The notes beneath the pieces are model-generated. The model worked only from the letters and a program-made list of their open reading frames with translations, was not told the DNA's origin and searched no databases. Below, one piece after another: positions 1 to 8,274 of a DNA stretch of 42,763 nt (position 1 is its first letter; each line of letters opens with the position of its first letter). A program made the translations under genes and the position numbers. The DNA comes from Chloroflexi bacterium GWB2_54_36 (GTDB taxonomy: Bacteria > Chloroflexota > Anaerolineae > Anaerolineales > Anaerolineaceae), in assembly GCA_001796355.1 (NCBI GenBank), contig MGMG01000005.1, positions 1-42,763 on the forward strand. Direction: 5' to 3'.

Positions 1-388
1 TAAACGCAATCCGGCTGCCGTCCGGAGCCCAGGTGATATCGCCGGTGACTTTGGTGTCTCGCGTGGCGCGGATTTCACCGGTTTCCATGGATAACAGCGT
101 TAAATTACCGGTATACCACCCCCAATGATTATTGAACGGAGCAATGTAGGCAAAAATTTGCCCGTCAGGGCTCCACCCCATCAAGTCACCGGCCGGCGGA
201 TCAACCTGAATGGTTGGGAAGCTACGTACCAGGCAGGCAGTCGAAACGCTTACCCGAAGACCCTCATCGGGGTCAGTAGTTGGCAGTGCGGTTGGAGTAG
301 GCTCCCCGGCATTGGGATCGGTACCTAGCACGGAACAGCCTGCCAGAATCAGCCCGCATATCAGGATAAGAAGGACAATCCGCCGCAC
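1..388 (-). CDS. Lipoprotein with TolB/PD40-like repeats (C-terminus beyond window)
   Basis: This reading frame is open to the left edge, so only the first 129 residues are visible. It begins with GTG at 388; the Shine-Dalgarno AGGAG lies directly on the TAA stop of nadD, which fixes the start and suggests coupled translation. The N-terminus is a lipoprotein signal: MRR, a hydrophobic stretch, then the lipobox LAGC with the lipidated Cys at residue 18. A Thr/Pro-rich linker follows, then two segments of the type WSPDGQIFAYIAP and WAPDGSRIAF, which are typical of PD40/TolB-like beta-propeller blades. It is therefore probably an extracytoplasmic, membrane-anchored propeller protein. No enzymatic role can be assigned. 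It is the last visible gene of the argS-obg-nadD unit. Confidence 0.75.
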   Translation of the reverse strand, partial: MRRIVLLILICGLILAGCSVLGTDPNAGEPTPTALPTTDPDEGLRVSVSTACLVRSFPTIQVDPPAGDLMGWSPDGQIFAYIAPFNNHWGWYTGNLTLLSMETGEIRATRDTKVTGDITWAPDGSRIAF

Positions 389-397
389 AGCCGCTCC

Positions 398-1021
398 TTA
401 CTTTCCCTCTTCCTGGATGCCAACCGGCCGGTAGAGGTTGAATTCTTCCACCAGTTCAAAGACCTGCGGCGGGAGAAAATAACGGTAGGTTTGGCCGGCT
501 GCAGCGCGCTGGCGAATCTGTTTGGCGGAGATTTCTACCAGCAGGGTATCAATAAATTGCACTTTGGCGGTGATGCCCGGTATGTCGCGTTCCAGCGCGG
601 CCATATCCACTTCAATGTCTGGCCGGTGCATAACGCCATAGCCGCCAACTCGGGCAGTCAAATCCTGCGGGGTATGCCAGGAAAACAGGTCGCGCAGCGA
701 ATCGCTGCCAATCAGATAAATGAGTGCGGCCTGCGCATACTGTCCCTGCAAAATCCGGACGGTATCCACCGCATAATGCGGACCAGGGCGGTCGATTTCG
801 ACCCTGGAGATTTCAAAGGCGGGGTTATCTGCCAGAGCAGCCTGCAACAGCTGCAGCCGGACATCCACAGGGGAAATGACCTGGCCTTGTTTATGCGGTG
901 GATCGGCGGTCAAAGCCCACAGCACCTTGTCCAGCTTGAGTTGCTCCAGCGCTTCAGCCGCCAGGATCAAATGGCCAATATGAGGAGGGTCAAACGTGCC
1001 GCCAAATATGCCGATGCGCAT
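398..1021 (-). CDS. nadD: Nicotinate-nucleotide adenylyltransferase
   Basis: NadD transfers AMP from ATP to nicotinate mononucleotide in NAD synthesis and acts in the cytoplasm. The 207-residue protein opens with MRIGIFGGTFDPPHIGH, the nucleotidyltransferase GGTFDPxHxGH signature, and carries the C-terminal ISAKQIRQR segment matching the ISSTxIR motif. The length fits the family. An in-frame ATG 13 codons upstream exists, but it lies inside obg; the ATG at 1021 follows the obg TGA by four bases and starts exactly at the conserved N-terminus. The obg-nadD neighbourhood is common in bacteria. The downstream lipoprotein starts ten bases after its stop. Confidence 0.95.
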   Translation of the reverse strand: MRIGIFGGTFDPPHIGHLILAAEALEQLKLDKVLWALTADPPHKQGQVISPVDVRLQLLQAALADNPAFEISRVEIDRPGPHYAVDTVRILQGQYAQAALIYLIGSDSLRDLFSWHTPQDLTARVGGYGVMHRPDIEVDMAALERDIPGITAKVQFIDTLLVEISAKQIRQRAAAGQTYRYFLPPQVFELVEEFNLYRPVGIQEEGK

Positions 1022-1025
1022 ACGG

Positions 1026-2294
1026 TCAGTCCTGCCACTCCAGTTCATGTTCATCGCCAATGTAAACCGTGTCGCCGTTTTCGATGCCCATTTCTCGCAG
1101 CCGGTCTTCCACGCCGAGGGTCTCGATCAGTTTTTGGAAGCGCCGCACGGAGCCCTCGAACTCCCAGTAGGTCATCTTGGCGGCGCGCTCAATGGCAGTC
1201 CCGGAAACCTTGTAGCCGCCGTCGTCCGTGCGGGTGACAACGAACGCGCGCGGGTCTTCAGCAGGCCGATATACCGGTAATTCCCTGACCACGACCGGAT
1301 CAGGCGCGGTTTGCAGTAGCTCGACGCATTTCCACAGGATGGGATCCAGGCCAGTACGCGCCATGGCAGATACCGCCACCGGGTCAGTTACCCCATGAGC
1401 CAATAGCTGCTTTTTAATCGCAGGCCAGCGTTCCTGCACTTCCGGCAGATCAATTTTATTCAATGCCACAATTACTGGTTTCTTGCTCAATTCCGGATCG
1501 AAAAGCGCCAGTTCGGAATTGATTTGCGCGTAATCCACCAGCGGATCTTCAGATAACCCGTCCAGCAGATGAATGAGTACCCGCGTACGCTGAATATGCC
1601 GCAGGAAAGCATCCCCCAGCCCGACTCCCTCGTGCGCCCCTTCGATCAACCCGGGGATATCCGCCAGCACCAGCGTGGTTTCCATATTGAGTTCGGCCAC
1701 GCCCAGGTTAGGTTCGATGGTGGTGAACGGGTAATTGGCAATTTTTGGGCGCGCATTGGTCACCGCAGCCAAAAAGCTCGACTTGCCGGCGTTGGGCACG
1801 CCGACCAGCCCAACGTCCGCGATCAATTTGAGCTCCAGGCGCAGGTTGCGCTCCTCAGAGGGATAGCCCTTTTCAGCGGTACGCGGCGCCTGGTTGCGCG
1901 ACGACGCAAAATGCGGGTTACCGCGTCCACCGCGCCCGCCCTTGCACACCACTAAACGCTGACCGGCTTCGGTCAGGTCGCCGATCAGTTCGCCGGTGAT
2001 TCCATCGTAAATGACGGTTCCCGGCGGAACCGGCACGATCAAATCTTCTGCCGACCGCCCGGTCATATCATTGATGCCGCCTTTTTTGCCGTCCTCAGCA
2101 ATAAATTTGCGCTGGTAACGGAAATTAACCAACGTATTCAGGGTTGGCACCACCTGCAGAATCACATCCCCGCCTCGCCCTCCGTCGCCGCCGTCCGGGC
2201 CGCCGCGGTTGACGTATTTTTCACGGTGGAAATGGACAAAGCCGTCCCCGCCTTTGCCAGATCGAACAAGAATTGCTGCTTCATCAATGAACAT
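1026..2294 (-). CDS. obg: GTPase Obg (CgtA), ribosome assembly
   Basis: Obg is an essential GTPase of 50S subunit maturation and stress control. The 422-residue protein has all three expected domains. A glycine-rich Obg fold covers roughly residues 1-158 (RSGKGGDGFVHFHREKY, GGPDGGDGGRGG). The G domain has G1 GVPNAGKS (165-172), the DIPGLIEGAHEGVGLG switch region and NKID. A C-terminal OCT domain of about 75 residues ends in EHELEWQD. The start ATG at 2294 gives the canonical MFIDEA N-terminus, although the Shine-Dalgarno is weak. nadD follows four bases after the stop. The 145-base gap upstream contains a strong hairpin (2362-2387). Confidence 0.97.
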   Translation of the reverse strand: MFIDEAAILVRSGKGGDGFVHFHREKYVNRGGPDGGDGGRGGDVILQVVPTLNTLVNFRYQRKFIAEDGKKGGINDMTGRSAEDLIVPVPPGTVIYDGITGELIGDLTEAGQRLVVCKGGRGGRGNPHFASSRNQAPRTAEKGYPSEERNLRLELKLIADVGLVGVPNAGKSSFLAAVTNARPKIANYPFTTIEPNLGVAELNMETTLVLADIPGLIEGAHEGVGLGDAFLRHIQRTRVLIHLLDGLSEDPLVDYAQINSELALFDPELSKKPVIVALNKIDLPEVQERWPAIKKQLLAHGVTDPVAVSAMARTGLDPILWKCVELLQTAPDPVVVRELPVYRPAEDPRAFVVTRTDDGGYKVSGTAIERAAKMTYWEFEGSVRRFQKLIETLGVEDRLREMGIENGDTVYIGDEHELEWQD

Positions 2295-2361
2295 TCAAAC
2301 CGCCATCCACAATTCTAGTAAAGCCAATTATATCCTCTGAATGCCATCTTCCCTGGCAGAC

Positions 2362-2387
2362 GTAGGGGCGGCGCGGGCCGCCCCTAC
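2362..2387. repeat. Perfect 11-bp inverted repeat with 4-base loop
   Basis: GTAGGGGCGGC and its exact complement flank the loop GCGG. It lies between the stop of the COG2403 GTPase and the start of obg. Neither side has a T-run, so it is not a canonical terminator. It could be an RNA-stabilising hairpin or a copy of a dispersed palindromic repeat. Confidence 0.6.
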
Positions 2388-2439
2388 CGAACAATCATTC
2401 CTGGTTTCGCGTTCGAGAAATCTTTACGAGACGCGCTTC

Positions 2440-3756
2440 CTACTTGGCGAACTTCGCCTTGAGGATGTCTTCCAGGGTCGGTCGGCCAATCTCCTGTAGT
2501 TCATAGCGAACGCGCTGCATCGGTTTAGTGACCTTGATGACGCGGTTCAAGTCAATCGGGGTCGCCGAGATGACCAGATCCACATCCGCATTGTTAATGG
2601 TGTGTTCCAAATCACGGGTTTGCTCTTCGCCATAACCCATGGCGGGCAGGATCGGGCCGGTACCAGGATACTTCTCGTAGGTTGTGATGATCGATCCCAC
2701 CGCAAACGGACGCGGATCAACGATCTCAGCAGCGCCAAAGCGGCGGGCAGCCACCCATCCGGCTCCGTAAGTCATTTCGCCGTGGGTCAGCGTCGGGCCG
2801 TCTTCGATCACCAGGACGCGTTTGCCCTGGATGGCAGCCGGGTCGTCTACAAATAATGGAGAAGCAGCCTCGATGACGGTTGCGCCCGGATTGAGTTCGC
2901 GGATGCTCTCGCGCACAGCAATCACCGAGTCGGGATTGGCCGTATCGACCTTGTTGATCACGAACACGTTGGCGCGGCGCATATTGGTCTCGCCGGGATG
3001 GTAGCGGCGCTCATGTCCGGGGCGATGCGGATCAACGACGACGATGGACAGGTCGTCTTTGTAGAACGAGAAATCGTTGTTACCGCCGTCCCAAAGGATC
3101 ACATCCACTTCCTTCTCGGCAGCGCGCAGGATTTTCTCATAGTCCACGCCGGCGTACACGATCACGCCGTTATCCAGATGCGGTTCGTATTCCTCGCGCT
3201 CCTCAATGGTGCACTCGTTCTTGTCGAGGTCCGAGTAATCGGCGTAGCGCTGCACAGCCTGTTTCACCAGGTCACCGTAGGGCATCGGATGGCGAATGGC
3301 AGCCACTTTTAGACCCATGTCACGCAGGATAAGTGAAACGCGGCGGGTAGTCTGGGACTTGCCAGAGCCAGTGCGCACCGCGCACACCGAGATGACCGGC
3401 TTAGTCGATGCAATCTGGGTGGATTCGATGCCCATCAGGCGGAAATCCGCGCCGGCTGCCAACACCTGCGAGGCTTTATGCATGACGGTTTCGTGCGAGA
3501 CATCACTATAAGCGAAAATAACCTGTTCAACCTTTAAGTCTTTGATGAGGTGAACGAGTTCGGATTCCGGATAAATGGGGATTCCACCAGGGTAGAGTTT
3601 GCCTGCCAACTCCTCCGGGTAGCGCCGGCCTTCGATGTTTGGAATCTGGGTCGCAGTAAAAGCTACCACCTGGTAGCCGGGGTTATCGCGGAAATAGACG
3701 TTGAAATTATGGAAGTCTCTTCCAGCGGCGCCCATGATCAGGGTTCGAATGCTCAT
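2440..3756 (-). CDS. COG2403-type GTPase, cyclic 2,3-diphosphoglycerate synthetase-like
   Basis: The 438-residue protein resembles the free-standing predicted GTPases (COG2403) often named cyclic 2,3-diphosphoglycerate synthetase-like. The N-terminal 120 residues look like a Rossmann-type half (MSIRTLIMGAAGRDFHNFN). The P-loop half has AVRTGSGKS at 126-134, a LWDGGNNDFSFYKDD segment, NKVD near 268, and YGAGWVAARRFGAAEIVDPRP. The start at 3756 has a clear GGAG ribosome site. The true cyclic phosphoglycerate enzyme is known from thermophilic archaea, and nothing here shows that bacterial homologues make that compound. It sits between argS and obg, 45 bases after argS, so a housekeeping role is possible. 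Family assignment is firm; the reaction is not. Confidence 0.8.
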   Translation of the reverse strand: MSIRTLIMGAAGRDFHNFNVYFRDNPGYQVVAFTATQIPNIEGRRYPEELAGKLYPGGIPIYPESELVHLIKDLKVEQVIFAYSDVSHETVMHKASQVLAAGADFRLMGIESTQIASTKPVISVCAVRTGSGKSQTTRRVSLILRDMGLKVAAIRHPMPYGDLVKQAVQRYADYSDLDKNECTIEEREEYEPHLDNGVIVYAGVDYEKILRAAEKEVDVILWDGGNNDFSFYKDDLSIVVVDPHRPGHERRYHPGETNMRRANVFVINKVDTANPDSVIAVRESIRELNPGATVIEAASPLFVDDPAAIQGKRVLVIEDGPTLTHGEMTYGAGWVAARRFGAAEIVDPRPFAVGSIITTYEKYPGTGPILPAMGYGEEQTRDLEHTINNADVDLVISATPIDLNRVIKVTKPMQRVRYELQEIGRPTLEDILKAKFAK

Positions 3757-3801
3757 ACGTTTGGATCTCCTTTGAATGTGAATATAGATTAGGAATCTGT
3801 T

Positions 3802-5565
3802 TCACATCGCTTGTGGGGCTGTGATGCCCAGCAAAGCCAGGCTGTTGGCTAGAGCCTGACGGGTTGCCATAACCAGGCGCAGCCTGAAGCTGCGCACCGG
3901 CTCTTCGGCCTGAAGAACCGGGCACTGCGTGTAAAAATCGTTGAAGGCGCGCGCTAAATCGTAAGCGTAGGTCGCCATCCACAATGGACGCAGTTCGCCG
4001 GCTGCCCGCTGCACTTCATTCGGCAGGCGCGCCAGCATGTCGATCAATCCCAACTCCGCAGCAGTCAGCTCGAAAGCCGGGGAGATCGACTCTGTCGGCT
4101 CCACCCCGCCTTTGCGCAAAATGCTGCCGCCGCGGACAAAGGCGTATTGAATATAAGGAGCCGCCTGGCCGTTGAAGTCCAGCGCGGTCTCCCAGTCAAA
4201 GGTGACCAGTTTGGTGTTTTCGCGCGCCAGCATGGGATATTTAATGGCGCCAATGCCAACCGCTTGAGCGACCGCGCGTTTCTGCGCTTCAGTCAAGTCC
4301 GGGTTTTTCAACTTGACGACCTCATAGGCGCGGTCAGTGGCTTCGGTAATCAAGTCCTCCAGCAGCACCACCGTCCCCTCGCGTGAAGCCATTACTACGT
4401 TACCGGGAAGAGTGACTAGTTCATAGGGGATGTGCTGGCAGCGATTGGCCCACTCGTAACCGGCGATCTCCAGCGTTTTGAACACCTGTTGGAAGTGCAG
4501 CGACTGACGCACATCCACCACATAATAGGACTTGGCCAGGTCGGGGTAATCGGAAAACTTGCGCCGTGCCAGGGACAAATCTTCGGTGGCGTATAAGGCT
4601 GTGCCGTCAGAACGCAGCACCACCAGCACCCGATATTTTTCGTTTTTCAAGCCGAGCAGGTTGTCCAACTTGACCACCACTGCACCGTCCGGGCGTTCGT
4701 CCGTGGCGATCCCGCGCTTGATCAGCTCGTTGACCAGCGCCTTACCGGACTGTTCTTCTTCGCTGTTGAAATAATAGCGGTCAAAGGGGATATCCAGGCG
4801 CGCGTAGATCTCGTTGAACCCATCCAGCGACCACTCACGGGTTTCTTCCCACAAAGCTACAATTTCCGGCTCGCGGCGGTCCCAGCGGGCATACAACTCA
4901 CGGACTTCAGTTTCCAACTCCGGGGCTTCTTCCAGCCGGCGGCTGGCCTCCGCGTAAATGCTGCCCATCCAGCGGGTGATGTCCTTGGCCGGTTTTTCAC
5001 CGGCGTGGAAGTTTCGGTAACACCACAGCCATTTGATAACGTGCAGGCCCATGTCACCAGGATAATTGGCGCGGATCACGTCGAAACCGGCGAAAGCCAG
5101 CAACCGGCTTAGGCCATCTCCCAGAATGGCAGAACGTAAGTGACCTACATGAAATGCTTTGTGGGTGTTGGGTTGAGAAAATTCGACCATCACCCGTTCG
5201 CCGCGGTCAGCGCCGCGCCCGAAATCAGTCCCCTGCTCGATGGCTGTATCGATGACCCGCCGGGCATATACCGCCGGGTCAAAATAAAGGTTCAAGTAGC
5301 CGTTGACCGCTTCTGTTTTTTCGAATCCGGCGGGGGTGCCAAGGAGCTGTGCGATTTGGCTGGCCAACTCCTGCGCACGCTGGTTGACCTGGATTTTCTT
5401 GCCCTGACGGGCTTCCTGGGCAGCTAATTGAAAAAATGCAGCTGAAATCCCCCATTGACCGCTAAACGGGATCCATTTCCACTGAATGGCAGCTTCCGGC
5501 AACCCGTTGGCGGCGCAGTAAGCGTTGATTTTTTCTTCGATCTGTCGTTGTTCAGTGTCAAACAT
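3802..5565 (-). CDS. argS: Arginyl-tRNA synthetase
   Basis: ArgRS charges tRNA-Arg with arginine in the cytoplasm. The 587-residue class I synthetase has an N-terminal Add-1-like domain (about 1-110), then QPNTHKAFHVGHLRSA with the HIGH motif as HVGH at 139-142, and a KMSKS-region variant MASREG, degenerate as is usual in this enzyme. The helical DALR anticodon domain ends in NSLALLGITAPQAM. Length and ends match the family. It is preceded by its own extended -10 promoter and by the rpsT terminator, so it heads a new transcript that probably continues into the COG2403 GTPase, obg and nadD. Confidence 0.97.
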   Translation of the reverse strand: MFDTEQRQIEEKINAYCAANGLPEAAIQWKWIPFSGQWGISAAFFQLAAQEARQGKKIQVNQRAQELASQIAQLLGTPAGFEKTEAVNGYLNLYFDPAVYARRVIDTAIEQGTDFGRGADRGERVMVEFSQPNTHKAFHVGHLRSAILGDGLSRLLAFAGFDVIRANYPGDMGLHVIKWLWCYRNFHAGEKPAKDITRWMGSIYAEASRRLEEAPELETEVRELYARWDRREPEIVALWEETREWSLDGFNEIYARLDIPFDRYYFNSEEEQSGKALVNELIKRGIATDERPDGAVVVKLDNLLGLKNEKYRVLVVLRSDGTALYATEDLSLARRKFSDYPDLAKSYYVVDVRQSLHFQQVFKTLEIAGYEWANRCQHIPYELVTLPGNVVMASREGTVVLLEDLITEATDRAYEVVKLKNPDLTEAQKRAVAQAVGIGAIKYPMLARENTKLVTFDWETALDFNGQAAPYIQYAFVRGGSILRKGGVEPTESISPAFELTAAELGLIDMLARLPNEVQRAAGELRPLWMATYAYDLARAFNDFYTQCPVLQAEEPVRSFRLRLVMATRQALANSLALLGITAPQAM

Positions 5566-5621
5566 GGGTCGCGGAGCCTCTGGGTGAAATTAAAGACAGG
5601 TCGCCGATTGCCAACGGTGGA

Positions 5622-5630
5622 ATTATATCA
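5622..5630 (-). promoter_or_regulatory. Extended -10 promoter of argS
   Basis: On the minus strand the sequence reads TGATATAAT, a perfect TATAAT with the TGn extension. No good -35 is visible at the usual distance, as expected for an extended -10 promoter. It lies about 57 bases upstream of the argS ATG and downstream of the rpsT terminator. Confidence 0.6.
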
Positions 5631-5677
5631 TAGGGCTTTTGCGCTGCGCGCGTTCTCCCATTGCTGACAATCGACGC

Positions 5678-5702
5678 AAAAGCGGGAGGAGGTCCTCCCG
5701 CT
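5678..5702 (-). terminator. Intrinsic terminator after rpsT
   Basis: Read on the minus strand, AGCGGGAGGA and its complement TCCTCCCGCT form a GC-rich stem, closing with a small loop once the inner pairs open, followed by TTT. It lies 38 bases past the rpsT stop and before the argS promoter. Confidence 0.65.
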
Positions 5703-5740
5703 AAAATGGTTAATCGGAATACCCGCTGGGCGGGATTGAA

Positions 5741-6007
5741 CTATTTAGCCAGCGCAGCCAGGCGCTTCATCAGGCGGCTCTTGCGGCGTGCGGCATTGTT
5801 CTTGTGGATGATGCCTTTTTCAGCAGCCTTGTCGAGCGCGCGGACAGCCAGAAGAACCGCTTCGCGCGATTCAGCCTGTTCACCTTCACCTAAAGCCACA
5901 ACGGCTTTGCTGACGGCTTTGCGGGCGTTACCCAGGTAAAAGCGGTTGCGCAGGCGGTGGGTTTCATTCTGCTTGTTGCGCTTAATTTGAGACTTGATGT
6001 TTGCCAA
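5741..6007 (-). CDS. rpsT: 30S ribosomal protein S20
   Basis: S20 binds 16S rRNA in the body of the small subunit. The 88-residue basic protein starts MANIKSQIKRNKQNE and ends RRKSRLMKRLAALAK, with the conserved KGIIHKNNAARRKSRL core. The start codon is TTG at 6007, seven bases after the strong ribosome site GGAGG; no ATG or GTG is available at this N-terminus. It has its own promoter (6050-6078) and terminator (5678-5702), so it looks monocistronic. The E. coli rpsT gene also starts with UUG, which is linked to its autoregulation there; whether that holds here is not known. Confidence 0.96.
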   Translation of the reverse strand: MANIKSQIKRNKQNETHRLRNRFYLGNARKAVSKAVVALGEGEQAESREAVLLAVRALDKAAEKGIIHKNNAARRKSRLMKRLAALAK

Positions 6008-6049
6008 AGTTCTTCCTCCAGATAATCGTTCAACGAATTGCGACCTCGA

Positions 6050-6078
6050 ATTCTACTCTATGCAAGCCGTTTTGTCTA
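6050..6078 (-). promoter_or_regulatory. Sigma70-type promoter of rpsT
   Basis: On the minus strand the -35 element TAGACA (6078-6073) and the -10 element TAGAAT (6055-6050) each match the consensus at five of six positions, with a 17-base spacer. The start codon is about 43 bases downstream of the -10. The IS remnant ends 14 bases upstream of the -35. Confidence 0.7.
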
Positions 6079-6091
6079 GTGCCCGAATTGC

Positions 6092-6515
6092 CTCAAAATA
6101 AATGTCGCGTTAGCTCACATAAAATGTTACCGGAGCCGACCATGTCCGAAACCGACCCAATGTCCATTAATGAGCGGCGGAAATACTTGCACAAGATGTG
6201 GGAACGATATCGGAAATCCAGTCGCGGCGAAAAAGGGCGACTTCTCGATGAGATGGAACAGATCACTGGTATGCACCGAAAGGCATTGATCCGAGAACTC
6301 ACCGGACGTTTATCGCGCAAGAAACGAGCCCGGGAACAAGGACCAGTCTATGGAGCTATCGTCGCGGATGCCGTGCGGGTTATTGCGCGCAGTGGCCTCC
6401 CCAACCCATGCTCCTCAAACCGTAAATGTCCACCACACTCTCAGAAAGGAAACGGATCCTTCGGTAACATTTTCTTTTGAGCCTATGATTACCTCTCGGT
6501 AACATTATCATTTGA
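6092..6515. mobile_element. Decayed insertion sequence with doubled terminal repeats
   Basis: Both ends carry two copies of one repeat facing inward. On the left are copies near 6092-6109 (CTCAAAATAAATGTCGCG) and 6115-6135 (CTCACATAAAATGTTACCGG). On the right, in reverse complement, are copies at 6460-6481 and 6495-6515 (core TGTTACCGA). The shared consensus is about CTCAAAANAAAATGTTACCG. They enclose a truncated transposase/integrase gene. Only about 420 bases remain, far shorter than a complete element of this kind, so it is a deletion derivative. No target duplication could be recognised. Confidence 0.65.
6142..6480 (+). pseudogene. Truncated integrase/transposase N-terminus
   Basis: The visible protein starts MSETDPMSINERRKYLHKMW and continues with a charged helical segment ending YGAIVADAVRVIAR. 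This resembles the N-terminal DNA-binding part of large integrase-catalytic-domain transposases, which are several hundred residues long. After about residue 86 the sequence becomes proline- and serine-rich and unlike the family. From 6401 to 6502 the frame shifted by +1 reads ...VNVHHTLRKETDPSVTFSFE... up to a stop, which looks like a coding tail of the same transposase. This suggests an internal deletion that joined N- and C-terminal pieces out of frame. The whole DDE catalytic core is missing, so it cannot be active. Confidence 0.6.
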
Positions 6516-6554
6516 CTTGACAGGCAGGTCAGCCCCTAGAGGGTTTCAGTTATT

Positions 6555-7859
6555 TCAAAACTGGCCTTGCTCTATTTTTTGTGGTGAAAATGTCGGTTCG
6601 GTTGGGCTGATCAGCCGCACGGCGCGGTCATAGAAGAAGTAATCCCATGCCCAGTTGATCAGTACCAGCAACCGGTTGCGGAATCCGATCAGTTGGAAGA
6701 TATGCACTACCAGCCATGTCACCCAGGCAAGAAAGCCATGCAATTGCAGCGGGCCGATCCAGGCTACTGCCTGGTTGCGGCCAATTGTCGCCATGGTGCC
6801 AGGGTCATGGTAATGAAAAGAAATTTGCGGTTGTTCATTTAACGCCTGAACAAGATTGTCCGCGGCGTGTTCCCCTTGCTGCATGGCAACCGGTGCTACC
6901 ATCGGCAATGGGGCTTTGTTTTCATCTTCCAGATAAGCAGCATCTCCAATGACGTATACCTCCGGGTGGCCGGGGAGCTGCAACGTAGGCTCAACCCGCA
7001 CTCGCCGCTGCGCTGCTTGTGGTAATCCTAGCGTATCCACCAGCGCCGCTGACCGGACGCCTGCTGCCCAGATCAGGGTATGGGTGGAAATAGCCTCTCC
7101 GCCGCTTAAGTTGACGGTACGCCCATCAAACGACCCGACCGCTGCGCCAAAGCGTACTTCCACGCCTTTCTTTTTCAAGGCTTTCTGGGTCGCTTGACCC
7201 AGGCCGGCTGGCATGGCTGCCAGCAAACGGTCAGTAGCTTCCAGTAGCAGCACGCGCGAATGACTGAAATCCTGGTTAGGAAAGTCTTTGGTTAACACCA
7301 GACGGATGAGTTCGGAGATCGCGCCTGCCATTTCCACCCCGGTCGGACCACCCCCAACGACGACGAAGGTGAGTAAAGCCTGCCTGATCAGTGGGTCATT
7401 GACCAGGGCTGCCCGCTCGAAAAGATGCAGCAGGTGATCGCGAATCGGAGAGGCATCTTCCAGTCCCTTCAGGCCAAAGGCGTTTACAGCCACCGATTCC
7501 AGCCCAAAATAATTCGTCTCGCCGCCAACTGCTAATATCAGGTAGTCATAATCCAGGCTGCCGTTGGTCGTTTCCAGCCGCCGGTTGTTCAAATCTACCC
7601 GGGTTACCTCCGCCATCTGGTACACCAAATTTTTCTGACGGCGGAAAATGCTGCGCAGCGGGTACGCTACGTCGGTAGGCGAAACACCGGCCGTGGCCAC
7701 CTGGTAAAGCAGCGGTTGAAACAAGTGATAGTTGTTGCGGTCAATCAGGGTTATGCAGACCGGCGCTTTGGCCAGCCTTCGGGCTGCGCGCAGTCCGCCA
7801 AATCCGCCGCCGACAATCACTACGTGTTTTAGATTTTGCTTGCTGGTTTTTGGCGTCAT
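6555..7859 (-). CDS. ndh: Type II NADH:quinone oxidoreductase
   Basis: NDH-2 is a single-subunit, membrane-associated flavoprotein that passes electrons from NADH to quinone without pumping protons. The 434-residue protein has an FAD-binding GGGFGG near residue 17, the pattern NNYHLFQPLLYQVATAGVSP typical of NDH-2, a second dinucleotide site VVGGGPTGVE near 167, and VIGDAAY for FAD. The C-terminal segment WVTWLVVHIFQLIGFRNRLLVLINWAWDYFFYDR is hydrophobic and amphipathic, as expected for the membrane anchor. The gene stands alone, with an AT-rich upstream region containing TATAAT at 7908-7903. Other pyridine nucleotide-disulphide oxidoreductases are possible, but the C-terminus argues for NDH-2. 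Confidence 0.92.
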   Translation of the reverse strand: MTPKTSKQNLKHVVIVGGGFGGLRAARRLAKAPVCITLIDRNNYHLFQPLLYQVATAGVSPTDVAYPLRSIFRRQKNLVYQMAEVTRVDLNNRRLETTNGSLDYDYLILAVGGETNYFGLESVAVNAFGLKGLEDASPIRDHLLHLFERAALVNDPLIRQALLTFVVVGGGPTGVEMAGAISELIRLVLTKDFPNQDFSHSRVLLLEATDRLLAAMPAGLGQATQKALKKKGVEVRFGAAVGSFDGRTVNLSGGEAISTHTLIWAAGVRSAALVDTLGLPQAAQRRVRVEPTLQLPGHPEVYVIGDAAYLEDENKAPLPMVAPVAMQQGEHAADNLVQALNEQPQISFHYHDPGTMATIGRNQAVAWIGPLQLHGFLAWVTWLVVHIFQLIGFRNRLLVLINWAWDYFFYDRAVRLISPTEPTFSPQKIEQGQF

Positions 7860-7902
7860 AAGATCTACCTTTTAGCTATTTGTGAAATTATTAACTAATA
7901 CT

Positions 7903-7908
7903 ATTATA
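7903..7908 (-). promoter_or_regulatory. Possible -10 element of ndh
   Basis: A perfect TATAAT on the minus strand lies in a very AT-rich stretch 44 bases upstream of the ndh ATG. No convincing -35 was found at 16-18 bases, so this rests on the -10 alone. Confidence 0.4.
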
Positions 7909-8126
7909 CTCATATTTATCTGATTTTATCTAAGAGTTGTGTTAATAAATTCAACCGTGCCCTGCCCACAGGACACTCTGTGAATGAGCCAGGCATAGGG
8001 GGCGCTGAAGCGCACCAACATTTCACCTTGCTCATAGCCTGAGTGTGTCGAAGGGGTTGGCTTCGACAAGCTCAGCCAACGGGATTCAGCCAACGAATCG
8101 CAGTGCTCTGTCCTAAGCTTGCAGTA

Positions 8127-8196
8127 GGGTCATGTTATAGCGCAAATTTTCAATTTGCGAGGCAATCTAAAAGATTGTCCTACAAAAAAATGCAGG
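8127..8196. repeat. Cloverleaf-like repeat, copy A
   Basis: It is about 70 bases long and nearly identical to copy B at 8275-8342. It contains hairpin CGCAAAT/ATTTGCG with loop TTTCA, and hairpin GGCAATCT/AGATTGTC with loop AAA. The outer stem TTATAG/CTACAA has one mismatch. Confidence 0.7.
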
Positions 8197-8274
8197 TTGG
8201 CTTCGACAAGCTCAGCTCAGCCATCGGGTCGTAGTGCCCTGCCCACAGGGCACTTTGCGAGTGAGCCTGTCGAA

